The notes below the pieces were generated by a model, which did not search any database, was not told the origin of the DNA, and worked only from the letters and a program-made list of their open reading frames with translations. Source: Opitutia bacterium UBA5964 (GTDB lineage: Bacteria; Verrucomicrobiota; Verrucomicrobiia; Opitutales; Coraliomargaritaceae). Taken from it: 5,461 nt of DNA. Positions 1 through 5,461 of the stretch are shown piece after piece. The stretch's first letter is position 1; each line of letters opens with the position of its first letter. The position numbers and the translations under genes are program-made. The stretch lies in assembly GCA_002430605.1 (NCBI GenBank), contig DJBY01000032.1, positions 1 to 5,461 of the forward strand, given 5' to 3'.

Positions 1-13
1 CTAAATTACTGAG

Positions 14-71
14 CCTGTCCCTTTTTAAATCCCTTAAGATCCTGTCCCTTGTTCTAGCTTTGTTCTAGCTT
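14..71. repeat. Short direct repeats at the left edge
   Basis: The 10-mer CCTGTCCCTT occurs at 14-23 and again at 41-50. Immediately after it, an 11-mer TGTTCTAGCTT is repeated in tandem at 50-60 and 61-71. On the minus strand the first motif reads AAGGGACAGG, with the copy at 14-23 continuing into CTCAGTAATTT. GGGACAGG-type motifs resemble intergenic REP-like elements seen near RAYT (Y1 transposase-like) genes in several phyla, but no such gene lies in this window, so that link is inference. The repeats themselves are read directly. The stretch 1-86 holds no gene that I can see. Confidence 0.5.
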
Positions 72-86
72 GTGATTCAGGCACAA

Positions 87-114
87 AAAAGCCCCGACCG
101 CAGTCGGGGCTTTT
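87..114 (-). terminator. Rho-independent terminator after the PEP-CTERM gene (possibly bidirectional)
   Basis: A perfect 12-bp inverted repeat is present. The left arm is AAAAGCCCCGAC (87-98), the loop CGCA (99-102) and the right arm GTCGGGGCTTTT (103-114). Read on the minus strand, the GC-rich stem is followed by six T residues (85-90 on the plus strand are all A), which is the classic intrinsic terminator layout. It lies about 21 bp beyond the stop codon of the PEP-CTERM gene. The plus-strand side also ends in four T residues, so it may also stop transcripts entering from the left. Confidence 0.9.
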
Positions 115-135
115 GAAATTTCAATTTGAGTCGAA

Positions 136-747
136 CTAAGCGCGACGACGGCGAACCATCACTGCACCCAATGCACATAGACCAGCGAGTGCTGCAAATG
201 TGGATGGCTCAGGGACAGCGACGGCGACAAGGTTAAAGGAAGGAACCCCTGCGGCGTTCGTTCCGGAAAACTCAACGCCGATTAGAACCGCATTCCCACT
301 GAGCGTATTATACGGATCGCCTGTTGTTAAGTCAGCGACATCGATATCATTTGAATTAAAGTCCGAGCCGCTACCATTACCTCCTTTTAGAGTCCAATTA
401 GCAGCAGTAGCATCAGCCGCGGCAATATCGTAATAAATCATGCCAGTCAAACCACTCGCAGCTTCTGTCCAACGAAATGCCAACTGGGCACCTGAAGCCG
501 AAGCAAATGGGCCTGTTGAATTCCCGAAAAAGCCTGGGCCAAAAAGAATGTTATCATTCGAACCGGTTCCAAGAAGACTGAATGTAGCGCCATCCCAAGT
601 GCCCACCTCAATATCATCAGATCCTGCTAAGGCTGCACCACCATCACCAGCAAGGTTGTTCGCAGTTCCTGCTTGGAAGTTAATAGTCGTTGCATTCGCG
701 ACTGAGAACAGTCCGACAAGTGCTAGTAAAGTAATTGTTTTTTTCAT
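136..747 (-). CDS. PEP-CTERM sorting domain-containing exported protein
   Basis: This is a 203-residue exported protein of unknown specific role. Residues 1-19 form a signal peptide: MKK, a hydrophobic core, then an ANA cleavage site. Residues 178-203 form a PEP-CTERM sorting signal: VPEPST, a hydrophobic helix (about 184-198), then RRRR and a final A. In characterised systems such tails are recognised by an exosortase (EpsH/XrtA type) in the inner membrane, and the cleaved protein goes to the surface or exopolysaccharide matrix. No exosortase gene is in this window. The central part (20-177) is rich in Gly, Ala, Asn, Asp, Ser and Thr, as is usual for this group, and shows no enzyme motif. 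The start is an ATG directly before the signal peptide, preceded by an A/T-rich leader without a Shine-Dalgarno sequence. It lies 41 bp downstream of the TIGR02597-like gene on the same strand and is followed by a strong terminator, so the two may be co-transcribed. The class call is secure; the function is unknown. Confidence 0.9.
   Translation of the reverse strand: MKKTITLLALVGLFSVANATTINFQAGTANNLAGDGGAALAGSDDIEVGTWDGATFSLLGTGSNDNILFGPGFFGNSTGPFASASGAQLAFRWTEAASGLTGMIYYDIAAADATAANWTLKGGNGSGSDFNSNDIDVADLTTGDPYNTLSGNAVLIGVEFSGTNAAGVPSFNLVAVAVPEPSTFAALAGLCALGAVMVRRRRA
139..216 (-). other. PEP-CTERM sorting signal (protein domain)
   Basis: These bases encode the C-terminal 26 residues of the exported protein: VPEPST, about 15 hydrophobic residues, then RRRRA. 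All three parts of the tripartite PEP-CTERM signal are present and intact, and the arginine cluster ends one residue before the stop. A functional signal implies an exosortase elsewhere in the genome. Confidence 0.9.
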
Positions 748-788
748 TTTTAAATTTGGGTTTCGTTATTTCGTATTGATCTAGTAAA

Positions 789-1811
789 TTATAGAGGGCT
801 TGATTCAGTCAGATTAAACGCAGCACCACCTGTTCTATTGATTAAAAACATTTGGCCTGGCTCAACAATTACAGTTGCCCCTTCATCGACTGATGGACTT
901 GAAGAACTGCGCCAACCAGTGCCACCAATTAGACCAGCATTCTTGTAATAGTATGTGGTTAGACCACCAGCACTAGGAACGATGATAGTGTCAGCGTTAC
1001 CAGAAGCACTACCACCATCAAGTCCAGCTTCGTTTACGGAGCCGAATAAAGCGTTAAGCGTAATATCTACAGGAATCGAAGCGCTCTTCCAATTGAAACC
1101 AATTTCTACAGGAGTCATGGCATCACCACCGAACACCGAGCCAGAAATGGTCAACTCAATATCAGCAGATTGCTTGCGCACCACAATGAGGCCTGTGCCA
1201 AATGGGATTGGAGTAGCAGACACATCCACAGAAGGGCTGGAAGAACTACGCCAACCAGTGCCACCGATTAGGCCGGCATCCTTGAAGTAGTAGGTATTGA
1301 AACCAGCGCCACTCTGAATCAAAATGCTATCGGCATTACCAGAAGAGCTGCCACCATCAATGCCGGCTTCATTGGCTGCACCAAATACATCAGCGATCGT
1401 GGTATAAGGATGAATACTAAAAGTCTCATTCCCAGCTAAAAAAGAAGTTAAATCATCAGCAGTTGTTAGATCTGTTGCCGTGTTGGAGATAATTGACGAA
1501 CTTACGCCTTCGTTTGTTCCGGATGTAATCAGGACGTAAGAACCAGCGTAAGCGTCTACACCCCATGTAGAAGTCGCAGAAATAATCGTGTTCGCGGCTG
1601 TTCCAGTAATTGCACCTGCGGTATCTGAAGGCTGGTGAAGTGGCACGCCCATATAAGTGAAGGCTTCAGAACCAAAGCCGCCGGTGCCATTGACAGTAAC
1701 CGTCACATACCCAACTGGGTCCGTGGTTGCCGTTTGAGCAAGGAGCGAGCTAGCGGAGAGCAGCGCAGCTCCAGACAGCAGCGCGATAAGTTTGTGTGAG
1801 GTATTCATCAT
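789..1811 (-). CDS. TIGR02597-family-like secreted protein with internal duplication
   Basis: This is a 340-residue exported protein of unknown function. It has a signal peptide (about residues 1-25, ending SSLLA before QTATT), followed by a DPVGYVTVTV segment (31-40) and a GVPLHQPS segment (55-62). A region of alternating beta-like and Gly/Thr/Ser-rich sequence follows. This layout, with DPVGY just after the signal peptide, matches my recollection of the TIGR02597 family, found mainly in Verrucomicrobia and functionally uncharacterised. The C-terminal two thirds contain two copies of a roughly 77-residue unit (about 137-213 and 250-326), each with NEAG(I/L)DGGS and an identical 18-residue stretch starting AGLIGGTGW. 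I see no catalytic motif, lipobox or PEP-CTERM tail; the protein ends NLTESSPL. The start is the first of two consecutive ATG codons (1811 and 1808); either could be used, and there is no Shine-Dalgarno sequence. It is the upstream member of a possible two-gene unit with the PEP-CTERM gene. Confidence 0.78.
   Translation of the reverse strand: MMNTSHKLIALLSGAALLSASSLLAQTATTDPVGYVTVTVNGTGGFGSEAFTYMGVPLHQPSDTAGAITGTAANTIISATSTWGVDAYAGSYVLITSGTNEGVSSSIISNTATDLTTADDLTSFLAGNETFSIHPYTTIADVFGAANEAGIDGGSSSGNADSILIQSGAGFNTYYFKDAGLIGGTGWRSSSSPSVDVSATPIPFGTGLIVVRKQSADIELTISGSVFGGDAMTPVEIGFNWKSASIPVDITLNALFGSVNEAGLDGGSASGNADTIIVPSAGGLTTYYYKNAGLIGGTGWRSSSSPSVDEGATVIVEPGQMFLINRTGGAAFNLTESSPL
834..1064 (-). 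repeat. Second copy of the internal repeat in the TIGR02597-like gene
   Basis: This stretch encodes residues 250-326 of the protein, with NEAGLDGGSASGNAD and then the shared AGLIGGTGW segment. It aligns with residues 137-213 at a constant offset of 113 residues (339 bp). The stretch 292-309 is identical to 179-196 of the first copy. The DNA of the two copies differs mostly at third codon positions, so the duplication is not very recent, or the copies have been kept alike by selection on the protein. Confidence 0.85.
1173..1403 (-). repeat. First copy of the internal repeat in the TIGR02597-like gene
   Basis: This stretch encodes residues 137-213, including NEAGIDGGSSSGNAD and the 18-residue segment (179-196) that recurs unchanged in the second copy. 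Each unit ends in a hydrophobic strand followed by a basic residue (LIVVRK here, MFLINR in the second copy). This fits two structurally equivalent beta domains joined by a linker of about 36 residues. Confidence 0.85.
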
Positions 1812-2050
1812 ATTTATTTTTTGTGGGTAGATTGTTGAATGGTTATTTAACGATGCTGAACTAACTAATATGAATAAGGGTTAGGTTGTTAGACTGTTAT
1901 TTAACTTTTTATTGGTAACTTAAAACCGTAGGGGTGGCACTCACCTAAAATATCGGCGAGCAACATATGAATGCATGCTTAAAACCGAATTGCAAGTTTA
2001 TTGAAACGTTTTTTCAAGAATTTAACTGCACATTTATACACTGCCCACTT
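1812..2050. other. AT-rich intergenic region upstream of the TIGR02597-like gene
   Basis: This 239-bp stretch has no convincing gene. It should hold the promoter for the minus-strand TIGR02597-like gene and the end of the LolA-like transcript. I see no clear -35/-10 pair. A 10-bp motif GTTATTTAAC, with GTTA and TAAC as inverted halves, occurs at 1842-1851 and 1896-1905. A small AT-only-flanked inverted repeat (TTGAAA at 2001-2006, TTTCAA at 2012-2017) lies 34 bp beyond the LolA-like stop, but it is too weak to call a terminator. Confidence 0.5.
1842..1905. promoter_or_regulatory. Possible operator pair: two GTTATTTAAC sites
   Basis: Two identical 10-mers, at 1842-1851 and 1896-1905, lie 54 bp apart (start to start) and 31 to 94 bp upstream of the TIGR02597-like start codon. 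Each has dyad symmetry (GTTA-TT-TAAC). Repeated dyads in a promoter region can bind a regulator, and a spacing near five helical turns would put both on about the same face of the helix. The region is AT-rich, so chance is a real alternative. Confidence 0.25.
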
Positions 2051-3049
2051 TTATTTGCCGATCGAATCGAGAATCGACGGCACTGGTGTGGCATTCGGAC
2101 CAGGAAAGACCGACTGACTGGAGGCGGCGCCGTAAGTCTGCGGCTGCAAGCCAAATCCAGAGAAGCCAATGCCGGCGGATGACGAGGCTCCTGCCGTCGG
2201 GGCGATCCCCAGAGCCCCAGCGGGTCCCGCAGCCCCATCGTTCAGATCCGCAGGCCGGGCAAAGACACTCCAGGTAAGCCCCGTATTTACTGTAATTGCG
2301 TTTATGCGCACCACATGCATGAACTTGCCATCCACCGTCATGGTGCTCTCGACCGGAATCGCTAAGCCCTCCAGCATCTCAGTGTGCGCGTGCGTCGTCA
2401 CTTCAAGCTCGCCCGTCACTGCATTGGTGGTGATCAGCTGCCGCTCCACATACGTATCAGCATCGAGCGCATAAATAATCTGCTGCTCATTCGGCAAGAT
2501 GACGCGTAAATCATAGCAGTCAATCCCGTCGACCTGGCGCTTGCCAAGCAGCTCGATCCGCTTGCCCAGCATAGTCGGATAGAGTAAATGCCCGCCGGTG
2601 GTGGCATCGCGAATGAAGTTGCGCGCTTCGGCCGGCGGCATCGCAACCGCGCCGTTGAGATCCGCAGAACTGAGCTGCCAGGCATCGGTGCCGTCGTAAG
2701 CCATGACCAGTCGGCCATCGCGCTTGCCCATTAAGACAATTTTGCAGTAATCCGGCTTCTTCTTATAGGCGACAAAGTTCAACTCGCCGTCCCGCACGCG
2801 CAAAGAGCCGTCAAAGCGGATGCTCTCGATTCCCGCCCAATGCGCCCTCCCACCGAACGACTGCTCATAATACTTGCGCAGGATCTTAGCGAGCTCCGGA
2901 TCAATGCCACTTAGGTCCATCGGTTCGAGCCGCGCAATCGCGTCGCTATAGTTAAACTCGGCCTCCGCGGCAGCCGGCGAGGACGCGACGGCAGACAGCA
3001 TGCAGATCAAAATGAAAACGAGACGGACAAATGGGCAGGACGGGGACAT
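2051..3049 (-). CDS. Exported LolA-like (lipoprotein-sorting-like) protein with Gly/Ala/Ser/Pro-rich tail
   Basis: This is a 332-residue exported protein. The signal peptide covers about residues 1-30 (arginine at 9, hydrophobic core 10-22, Ala-rich cleavage region). There is no proper lipobox, because the Cys at 16 follows Ile rather than Gly/Ala/Ser. The body (about 45-267) has the marks of the outer-membrane lipoprotein-sorting (LolA-like) superfamily: KKKPDY (96-101), AYDG..AWQ (117-125), a PAEARNFI segment (139-146), LLYP..LGK (155-163) and VDG..C..LRV (173-183). Proteins with this half-barrel fold bind lipids or lipoprotein acyl chains in the periplasm. True LolA is shorter, so a direct role in lipoprotein transport is not shown. 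Residues 268-332 are a low-complexity Gly/Ala/Ser/Pro tail. The same domain is encoded just upstream (3151-3954), with 101 bp between the two genes, so they are probably a duplicated pair. The chosen ATG sits at the signal peptide and has no Shine-Dalgarno sequence. Confidence 0.7.
   Translation of the reverse strand: MSPSCPFVRLVFILICMLSAVASSPAAAEAEFNYSDAIARLEPMDLSGIDPELAKILRKYYEQSFGGRAHWAGIESIRFDGSLRVRDGELNFVAYKKKPDYCKIVLMGKRDGRLVMAYDGTDAWQLSSADLNGAVAMPPAEARNFIRDATTGGHLLYPTMLGKRIELLGKRQVDGIDCYDLRVILPNEQQIIYALDADTYVERQLITTNAVTGELEVTTHAHTEMLEGLAIPVESTMTVDGKFMHVVRINAITVNTGLTWSVFARPADLNDGAAGPAGALGIAPTAGASSSAGIGFSGFGLQPQTYGAASSQSVFPGPNATPVPSILDSIGK
2054..2248 (-). other. Low-complexity C-terminal extension (protein segment)
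   Basis: These bases encode residues 268-332 of the LolA-like protein, a stretch dominated by Gly, Ala, Ser and Pro with few charged residues. The paralogue at 3151-3954 ends at the equivalent of residue 267, so this is an added segment and not part of the fold. It is probably disordered. The reading frame is open throughout and ends in a normal TAA stop. Confidence 0.75.
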
Positions 3050-3116
3050 GCTGATAGGTGATAATCAAAAAAAGAGGTTGAATCGAGCCATAAAGATAAA
3101 GCGTAGCTAAAATACT

Positions 3117-3136
3117 CCCCGATCTGACGATCGAGG
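3117..3136 (-). terminator. Possible weak terminator or hairpin between the two LolA-like genes
   Basis: On the minus strand, CCTCGATC (3136-3129), a GTCA loop and GATCGGGG (3124-3117) form an 8-bp stem with one G-T pair. It begins 15 nt after the upstream gene's stop codon. The T-tract that follows is poor (AGTATTTTAG), so it may only weaken transcription or stabilise the 3' end of the first message, not separate the two genes fully. Confidence 0.35.
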
Positions 3137-3150
3137 CCACTTAGGGCAGA

Positions 3151-3954
3151 TCACTGGGGCATTTTAAACATCCAGGTCATCACCCCGGGGTTTACCTTGA
3201 CCGTATCGAGTACGAGAGTGGAGACCCAGACGCCATTTTCTGAACTCACGACTTTGCGCGCGAGGGGGATGCCGGACTCGCGAAAATAATCCTGATACAG
3301 GGACACATGCACTTTGCCAGTGCGTCGATCGGTCGTGATGACTTTACTTTCATGGTAGCTGCGAATATCGATAAAATAATCGAGCTGATAGCCGGTATCG
3401 AGCGTCACTCGGAGTTGATGGCAAATCGTGCCATCGACGGGCACGGTATCGAGATACTCAACCTGCTTACCGAGTGCATACGGATAGAGTAACTGATTTC
3501 CAAAATGAGCACCGTGTATGAAACGGCGCGCCTGCGCAGGCTCCATCTCGATAGGATCAATGGGGCCTAGCTGTTGCCAAGCCACATTGCCATCATAGCC
3601 CATCTGCATCGTACGCCGGTGCCCATGGATCGTCATTTTGAGATAATGCGGCTTTTTTGTGCTGGCACTGAAATCGTATGCGCCGCCGTCGAGTGTCAAC
3701 TGCCCAGAAACTCGCAGACTGACGACCTGCTCCCAATTCTTAGGACCACCCATACCTTCATTATAGAAGCGATTCAAAATCATGCCCAAGCGATCCCCGC
3801 CCATATCTGGCATGGCGGTCTGCCGCAAGCGCAGCGCCGCCTCATCGACCGCCGCATCTGGCGCATCCGCGGCCGCCCCTGCACCCATGCTCAAAAGCAA
3901 AAGACCGAGACTCAAGGTCCCATGCCAAAATGTGCGTAACAGCGGCTGACTCAT
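3151..3954 (-). CDS. Exported LolA-like protein, paralogue of the adjacent gene
   Basis: This is a 267-residue exported protein. The signal peptide is MSQPLLRTFW, then a Leu-rich core, then an AGAAADA cleavage region (about residue 28-30). The body matches the neighbouring gene product along nearly its whole length: KKPHYLK (100-106), GYDG..AWQ (119-127), PAQARRFI (139-146), LLYP..LGK (155-163), VDG..C..LRV (173-183, Cys at 178 in both proteins), ITTDRRTGKV, and a closing W.F..P. These are features of the periplasmic LolA-like lipid/lipoprotein-binding fold; the substrate is unknown. It lacks the low-complexity tail of its paralogue. The frame stays open upstream to a GTG at 4101, adding 49 residues, but that stretch is not signal-like and would bury the signal peptide, so I start at the ATG at 3954. 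The gene lies upstream of the paralogue and divergent from the GspF/PilC gene. Confidence 0.7.
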   Translation of the reverse strand: MSQPLLRTFWHGTLSLGLLLLSMGAGAAADAPDAAVDEAALRLRQTAMPDMGGDRLGMILNRFYNEGMGGPKNWEQVVSLRVSGQLTLDGGAYDFSASTKKPHYLKMTIHGHRRTMQMGYDGNVAWQQLGPIDPIEMEPAQARRFIHGAHFGNQLLYPYALGKQVEYLDTVPVDGTICHQLRVTLDTGYQLDYFIDIRSYHESKVITTDRRTGKVHVSLYQDYFRESGIPLARKVVSSENGVWVSTLVLDTVKVNPGVMTWMFKMPQ

Positions 3955-4174
3955 AAGCGCAGACTGTCTGCCGATCGATTCGGCGATGCAAGTAGTAAGT
4001 GGGCGGTGGGGATGCTGTTCGACGCCCGGACATCGAGACGATGTCCCTCCACACAGAATACGTGGCGAATACAATGGAGGGGCACCGTCCTCGGTGGCCA
4101 CGACTCCCCCAACGTAAACTAAAGCATCGACTCGCTGCTTAGAACATTACACATCTGTAGCCAAAGAATTTACT
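3955..4174. other. Divergent intergenic region between the LolA-like and GspF/PilC genes
   Basis: This 220-bp region separates two oppositely transcribed genes and should hold both promoters. It contains no convincing gene. An open extension of the minus-strand frame (3955-4101, GTG start) is discounted because it is not signal-like. I see no clear -35/-10 boxes. An imperfect dyad, CTAAAGCA (4119-4126) and TGCTTAG (4136-4142), lies about 32 bp before the GspF/PilC start and could be an operator, but it has one unpaired base. Confidence 0.45.
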
Positions 4175-5458
4175 ATGCCTCAGTTTGACTACAAAGCCCG
4201 CCAGCCAGACGGTAAAACCGTGACCGGACGCATCGAATCTGCTGACCGCCGCCAAGCCGCGCAGCGCTTGCAAGAACAGCAACTGAGCCCGGTCACGCTG
4301 AAAGAGGTGAGCAGCGCCAAGCGCTCGGTATTGAGCCAACTGCGCGACAAAACAAAATCGATAAAGCCGTCGAAGCCTCGCAGCGACGACGGCGACGTAC
4401 AACCACAGAGCACTGGCACGCCCAGTCGCGAAAAAATCGGTCTGGCGCTACTCACGCGGTTGCTGGAGCTGCACTCGTCCGGCCTGCCGATGGGCGACGC
4501 GGTCCGTATTCTGAGCCAGCGCCTGAGCGACCCGGAGCAAAAGCAACTGGCCAGCTCGATCTGGCGCGACCTAAGTGAAGGTGCCACACTGGCTGGCGCA
4601 CTGGGCCGACAACCCAAATATTTCTCTGGCTCCATCACCTATGTGATCGAAGCGGGCGAAGCGACCGGCAACCTCAGCCCGATTCTGCGCAAAGTCATCG
4701 ACTTCCTCGAAGAAAAGCAGGCGATTCGGCAAAAGATGATCACCAGCATGGCCTACCCGGGCTTCATTTGCTCGGTGGCGTTTGTCGTGGTGATTATCTT
4801 CCTGACCGTGCTACTGCCACAAATCGAAAGCATGCTCGACAAGCTGGGCGGCGAAATGACTTGGAGCGCGCAACTGCTGATGGATGGCTCAGCCTTTTTA
4901 ATCCAATTTGGGCCGTTTCTGCTGATCGCTCTGGTTCTCGGCATTGTGGCGCTCGGCCAATGGCGCAAGACTCCGGACGGACGGCGGAAGTCCGACAAGT
5001 GGTTCTTAAAATTACCGCTACTGGGCAAGATATTCTACTACTCCGACCTGTTCCAATCCGGCAATCTGGTCAGCACACTGCTCGAGAGCGGCATCAACAC
5101 CACCGAGGTGCTACGCCTGACGGAGCGCACGATTAAAAATACCGACCTGCGCGATCGCTTCCACACCGCGCGCGGCCAGGTCAACGAGGGGCTCTCGATC
5201 GCCCAAGCGTTTAAGCGTAACAATTTCATGCCCGATCTGGCGATCGACATCCTGACCGTCGGCGAAAACACCGGCAACCTCGGCCACAGTATGACCGAGG
5301 TGACCAAAGGCTTTCGCAATGAGCTCACCAAGCGGCTCGGACTGCTGACCAACCTAGTGGCGTCCGGCGCACTGATTTGCGCGTTTTTAATGGTCGCGCT
5401 GATCGCGATCGGCATCGTCACCAGCGTGTTTCAGGTGAGTCAGACCTTGTCGGTGTAG
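4175..5458 (+). CDS. Type II secretion / type IV pilus inner-membrane platform protein (GspF/PilC family)
   Basis: This 427-residue integral inner-membrane protein is the platform of a type II secretion system or type IV pilus. There it works with the GspE/PilB ATPase to extrude pseudopilin or pilin. The N-terminal FDYKARQPDGKTVTGRI segment (4-20) is typical of the family. A charged linker of nearly 40 residues (about 47-84) follows, then two T2SSF domains (about 88-214 and 290-418). Each domain carries the family motif: GEATGNL (161-167) and GENTGNL (363-369). Three membrane helices are visible at about 196-217, 241-262 and 391-418. The usual length is about 400 residues; the extra comes from the linker. 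The ATG at 4175 fits the family's N-terminus, though no Shine-Dalgarno sequence is present. The next gene lies outside the window, so GspF cannot be told apart from PilC here. The upstream neighbour is divergent, so no ATPase gene directly precedes it. Confidence 0.93.
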   Translation: MPQFDYKARQPDGKTVTGRIESADRRQAAQRLQEQQLSPVTLKEVSSAKRSVLSQLRDKTKSIKPSKPRSDDGDVQPQSTGTPSREKIGLALLTRLLELHSSGLPMGDAVRILSQRLSDPEQKQLASSIWRDLSEGATLAGALGRQPKYFSGSITYVIEAGEATGNLSPILRKVIDFLEEKQAIRQKMITSMAYPGFICSVAFVVVIIFLTVLLPQIESMLDKLGGEMTWSAQLLMDGSAFLIQFGPFLLIALVLGIVALGQWRKTPDGRRKSDKWFLKLPLLGKIFYYSDLFQSGNLVSTLLESGINTTEVLRLTERTIKNTDLRDRFHTARGQVNEGLSIAQAFKRNNFMPDLAIDILTVGENTGNLGHSMTEVTKGFRNELTKRLGLLTNLVASGALICAFLMVALIAIGIVTSVFQVSQTLSV

Positions 5459-5461
5459 GCG

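Noticed and set aside
440..784. Plus-strand open frame of 114 codons opposite the PEP-CTERM gene
   Set aside because: It is the antisense shadow of a gene with a clear signal peptide and PEP-CTERM tail; its translation shows no domain.
2001..2017. Inverted repeat TTGAAA/TTTCAA as a terminator for the LolA-like pair
   Set aside because: The stem is only 6 bp and almost all A/T, with no following T-tract on the minus strand, so it would not form a stable terminator.
1967..2182. Plus-strand open frame of 71 codons spanning the end of the LolA-like gene and the intergenic region
   Set aside because: It overlaps a well-supported minus-strand gene, has no recognisable domain and no ribosome binding site, and its composition looks like antisense translation.
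2999..3006. Possible lipobox near Cys16 of the downstream LolA-like protein
   Set aside because: The residues before the Cys are L-I, and the -1 position is Ile rather than Gly, Ala or Ser; an Ala-rich signal peptidase I site follows, so a lipoprotein is unlikely.
3955..4101. N-terminal extension of the LolA-like gene from a GTG start
   Set aside because: The added 49 residues are Cys/Pro/His/Arg-rich, with no signal character, and would place a good signal peptide inside the protein.
4768..5136. Open frames on both strands inside the GspF/PilC gene
   Set aside because: They are out-of-frame or antisense to a family with clear domain motifs and membrane helices, and none resembles a known protein.

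Overview
The window most resembles chromosomal DNA from a Verrucomicrobiota bacterium, probably near the Opitutae/Puniceicoccales marine group. Three things suggest this. There is a small protein with a textbook PEP-CTERM tail (VPEPST, hydrophobic helix, RRRRA). Next to it is a protein with the layout of the TIGR02597 family, which is known mainly from Verrucomicrobia. The genes also start without clear Shine-Dalgarno sequences. The assignment rests on protein recognition by eye, not on a search.

Layout, left to right. Positions 1-86 are non-coding and carry short direct repeats. A strong hairpin terminator follows at 87-114. Two minus-strand genes come next, transcribed right to left: the TIGR02597-like secreted protein (1811 to 789), then 41 bp, then the PEP-CTERM protein (747 to 136), ending at the terminator. 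An AT-rich, gene-free stretch (1812-2050) separates them from a second minus-strand pair. That pair consists of two paralogous exported proteins with a LolA-like (lipoprotein-carrier-like) fold signature, at 3954 to 3151 and 3049 to 2051. A 220-bp divergent intergenic region (3955-4174) then leads to a plus-strand gene (4175-5458) for a GspF/PilC-type inner-membrane platform protein of a type II secretion or type IV pilus system. This gene is complete and stops three bases before the window ends.

All five genes concern the cell envelope. The GspF/PilC protein would sit in the inner membrane as the platform of a secretion or pilus machine. The other four have signal peptides and would act in the periplasm, at the outer membrane or outside the cell. 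The PEP-CTERM protein would need an exosortase encoded elsewhere. Whether the LolA-like pair works with the secretion/pilus gene is inference from position only.

The left part (to about 2050) looks more AT-rich than the right part. I found no RNA genes, CRISPR array, transposase or prophage gene. The points most worth a second look are the internal duplication in the TIGR02597-like protein, the diverged LolA-like pair with a low-complexity tail on only one member, and the repeated CCTGTCCCTT motif at the left edge.
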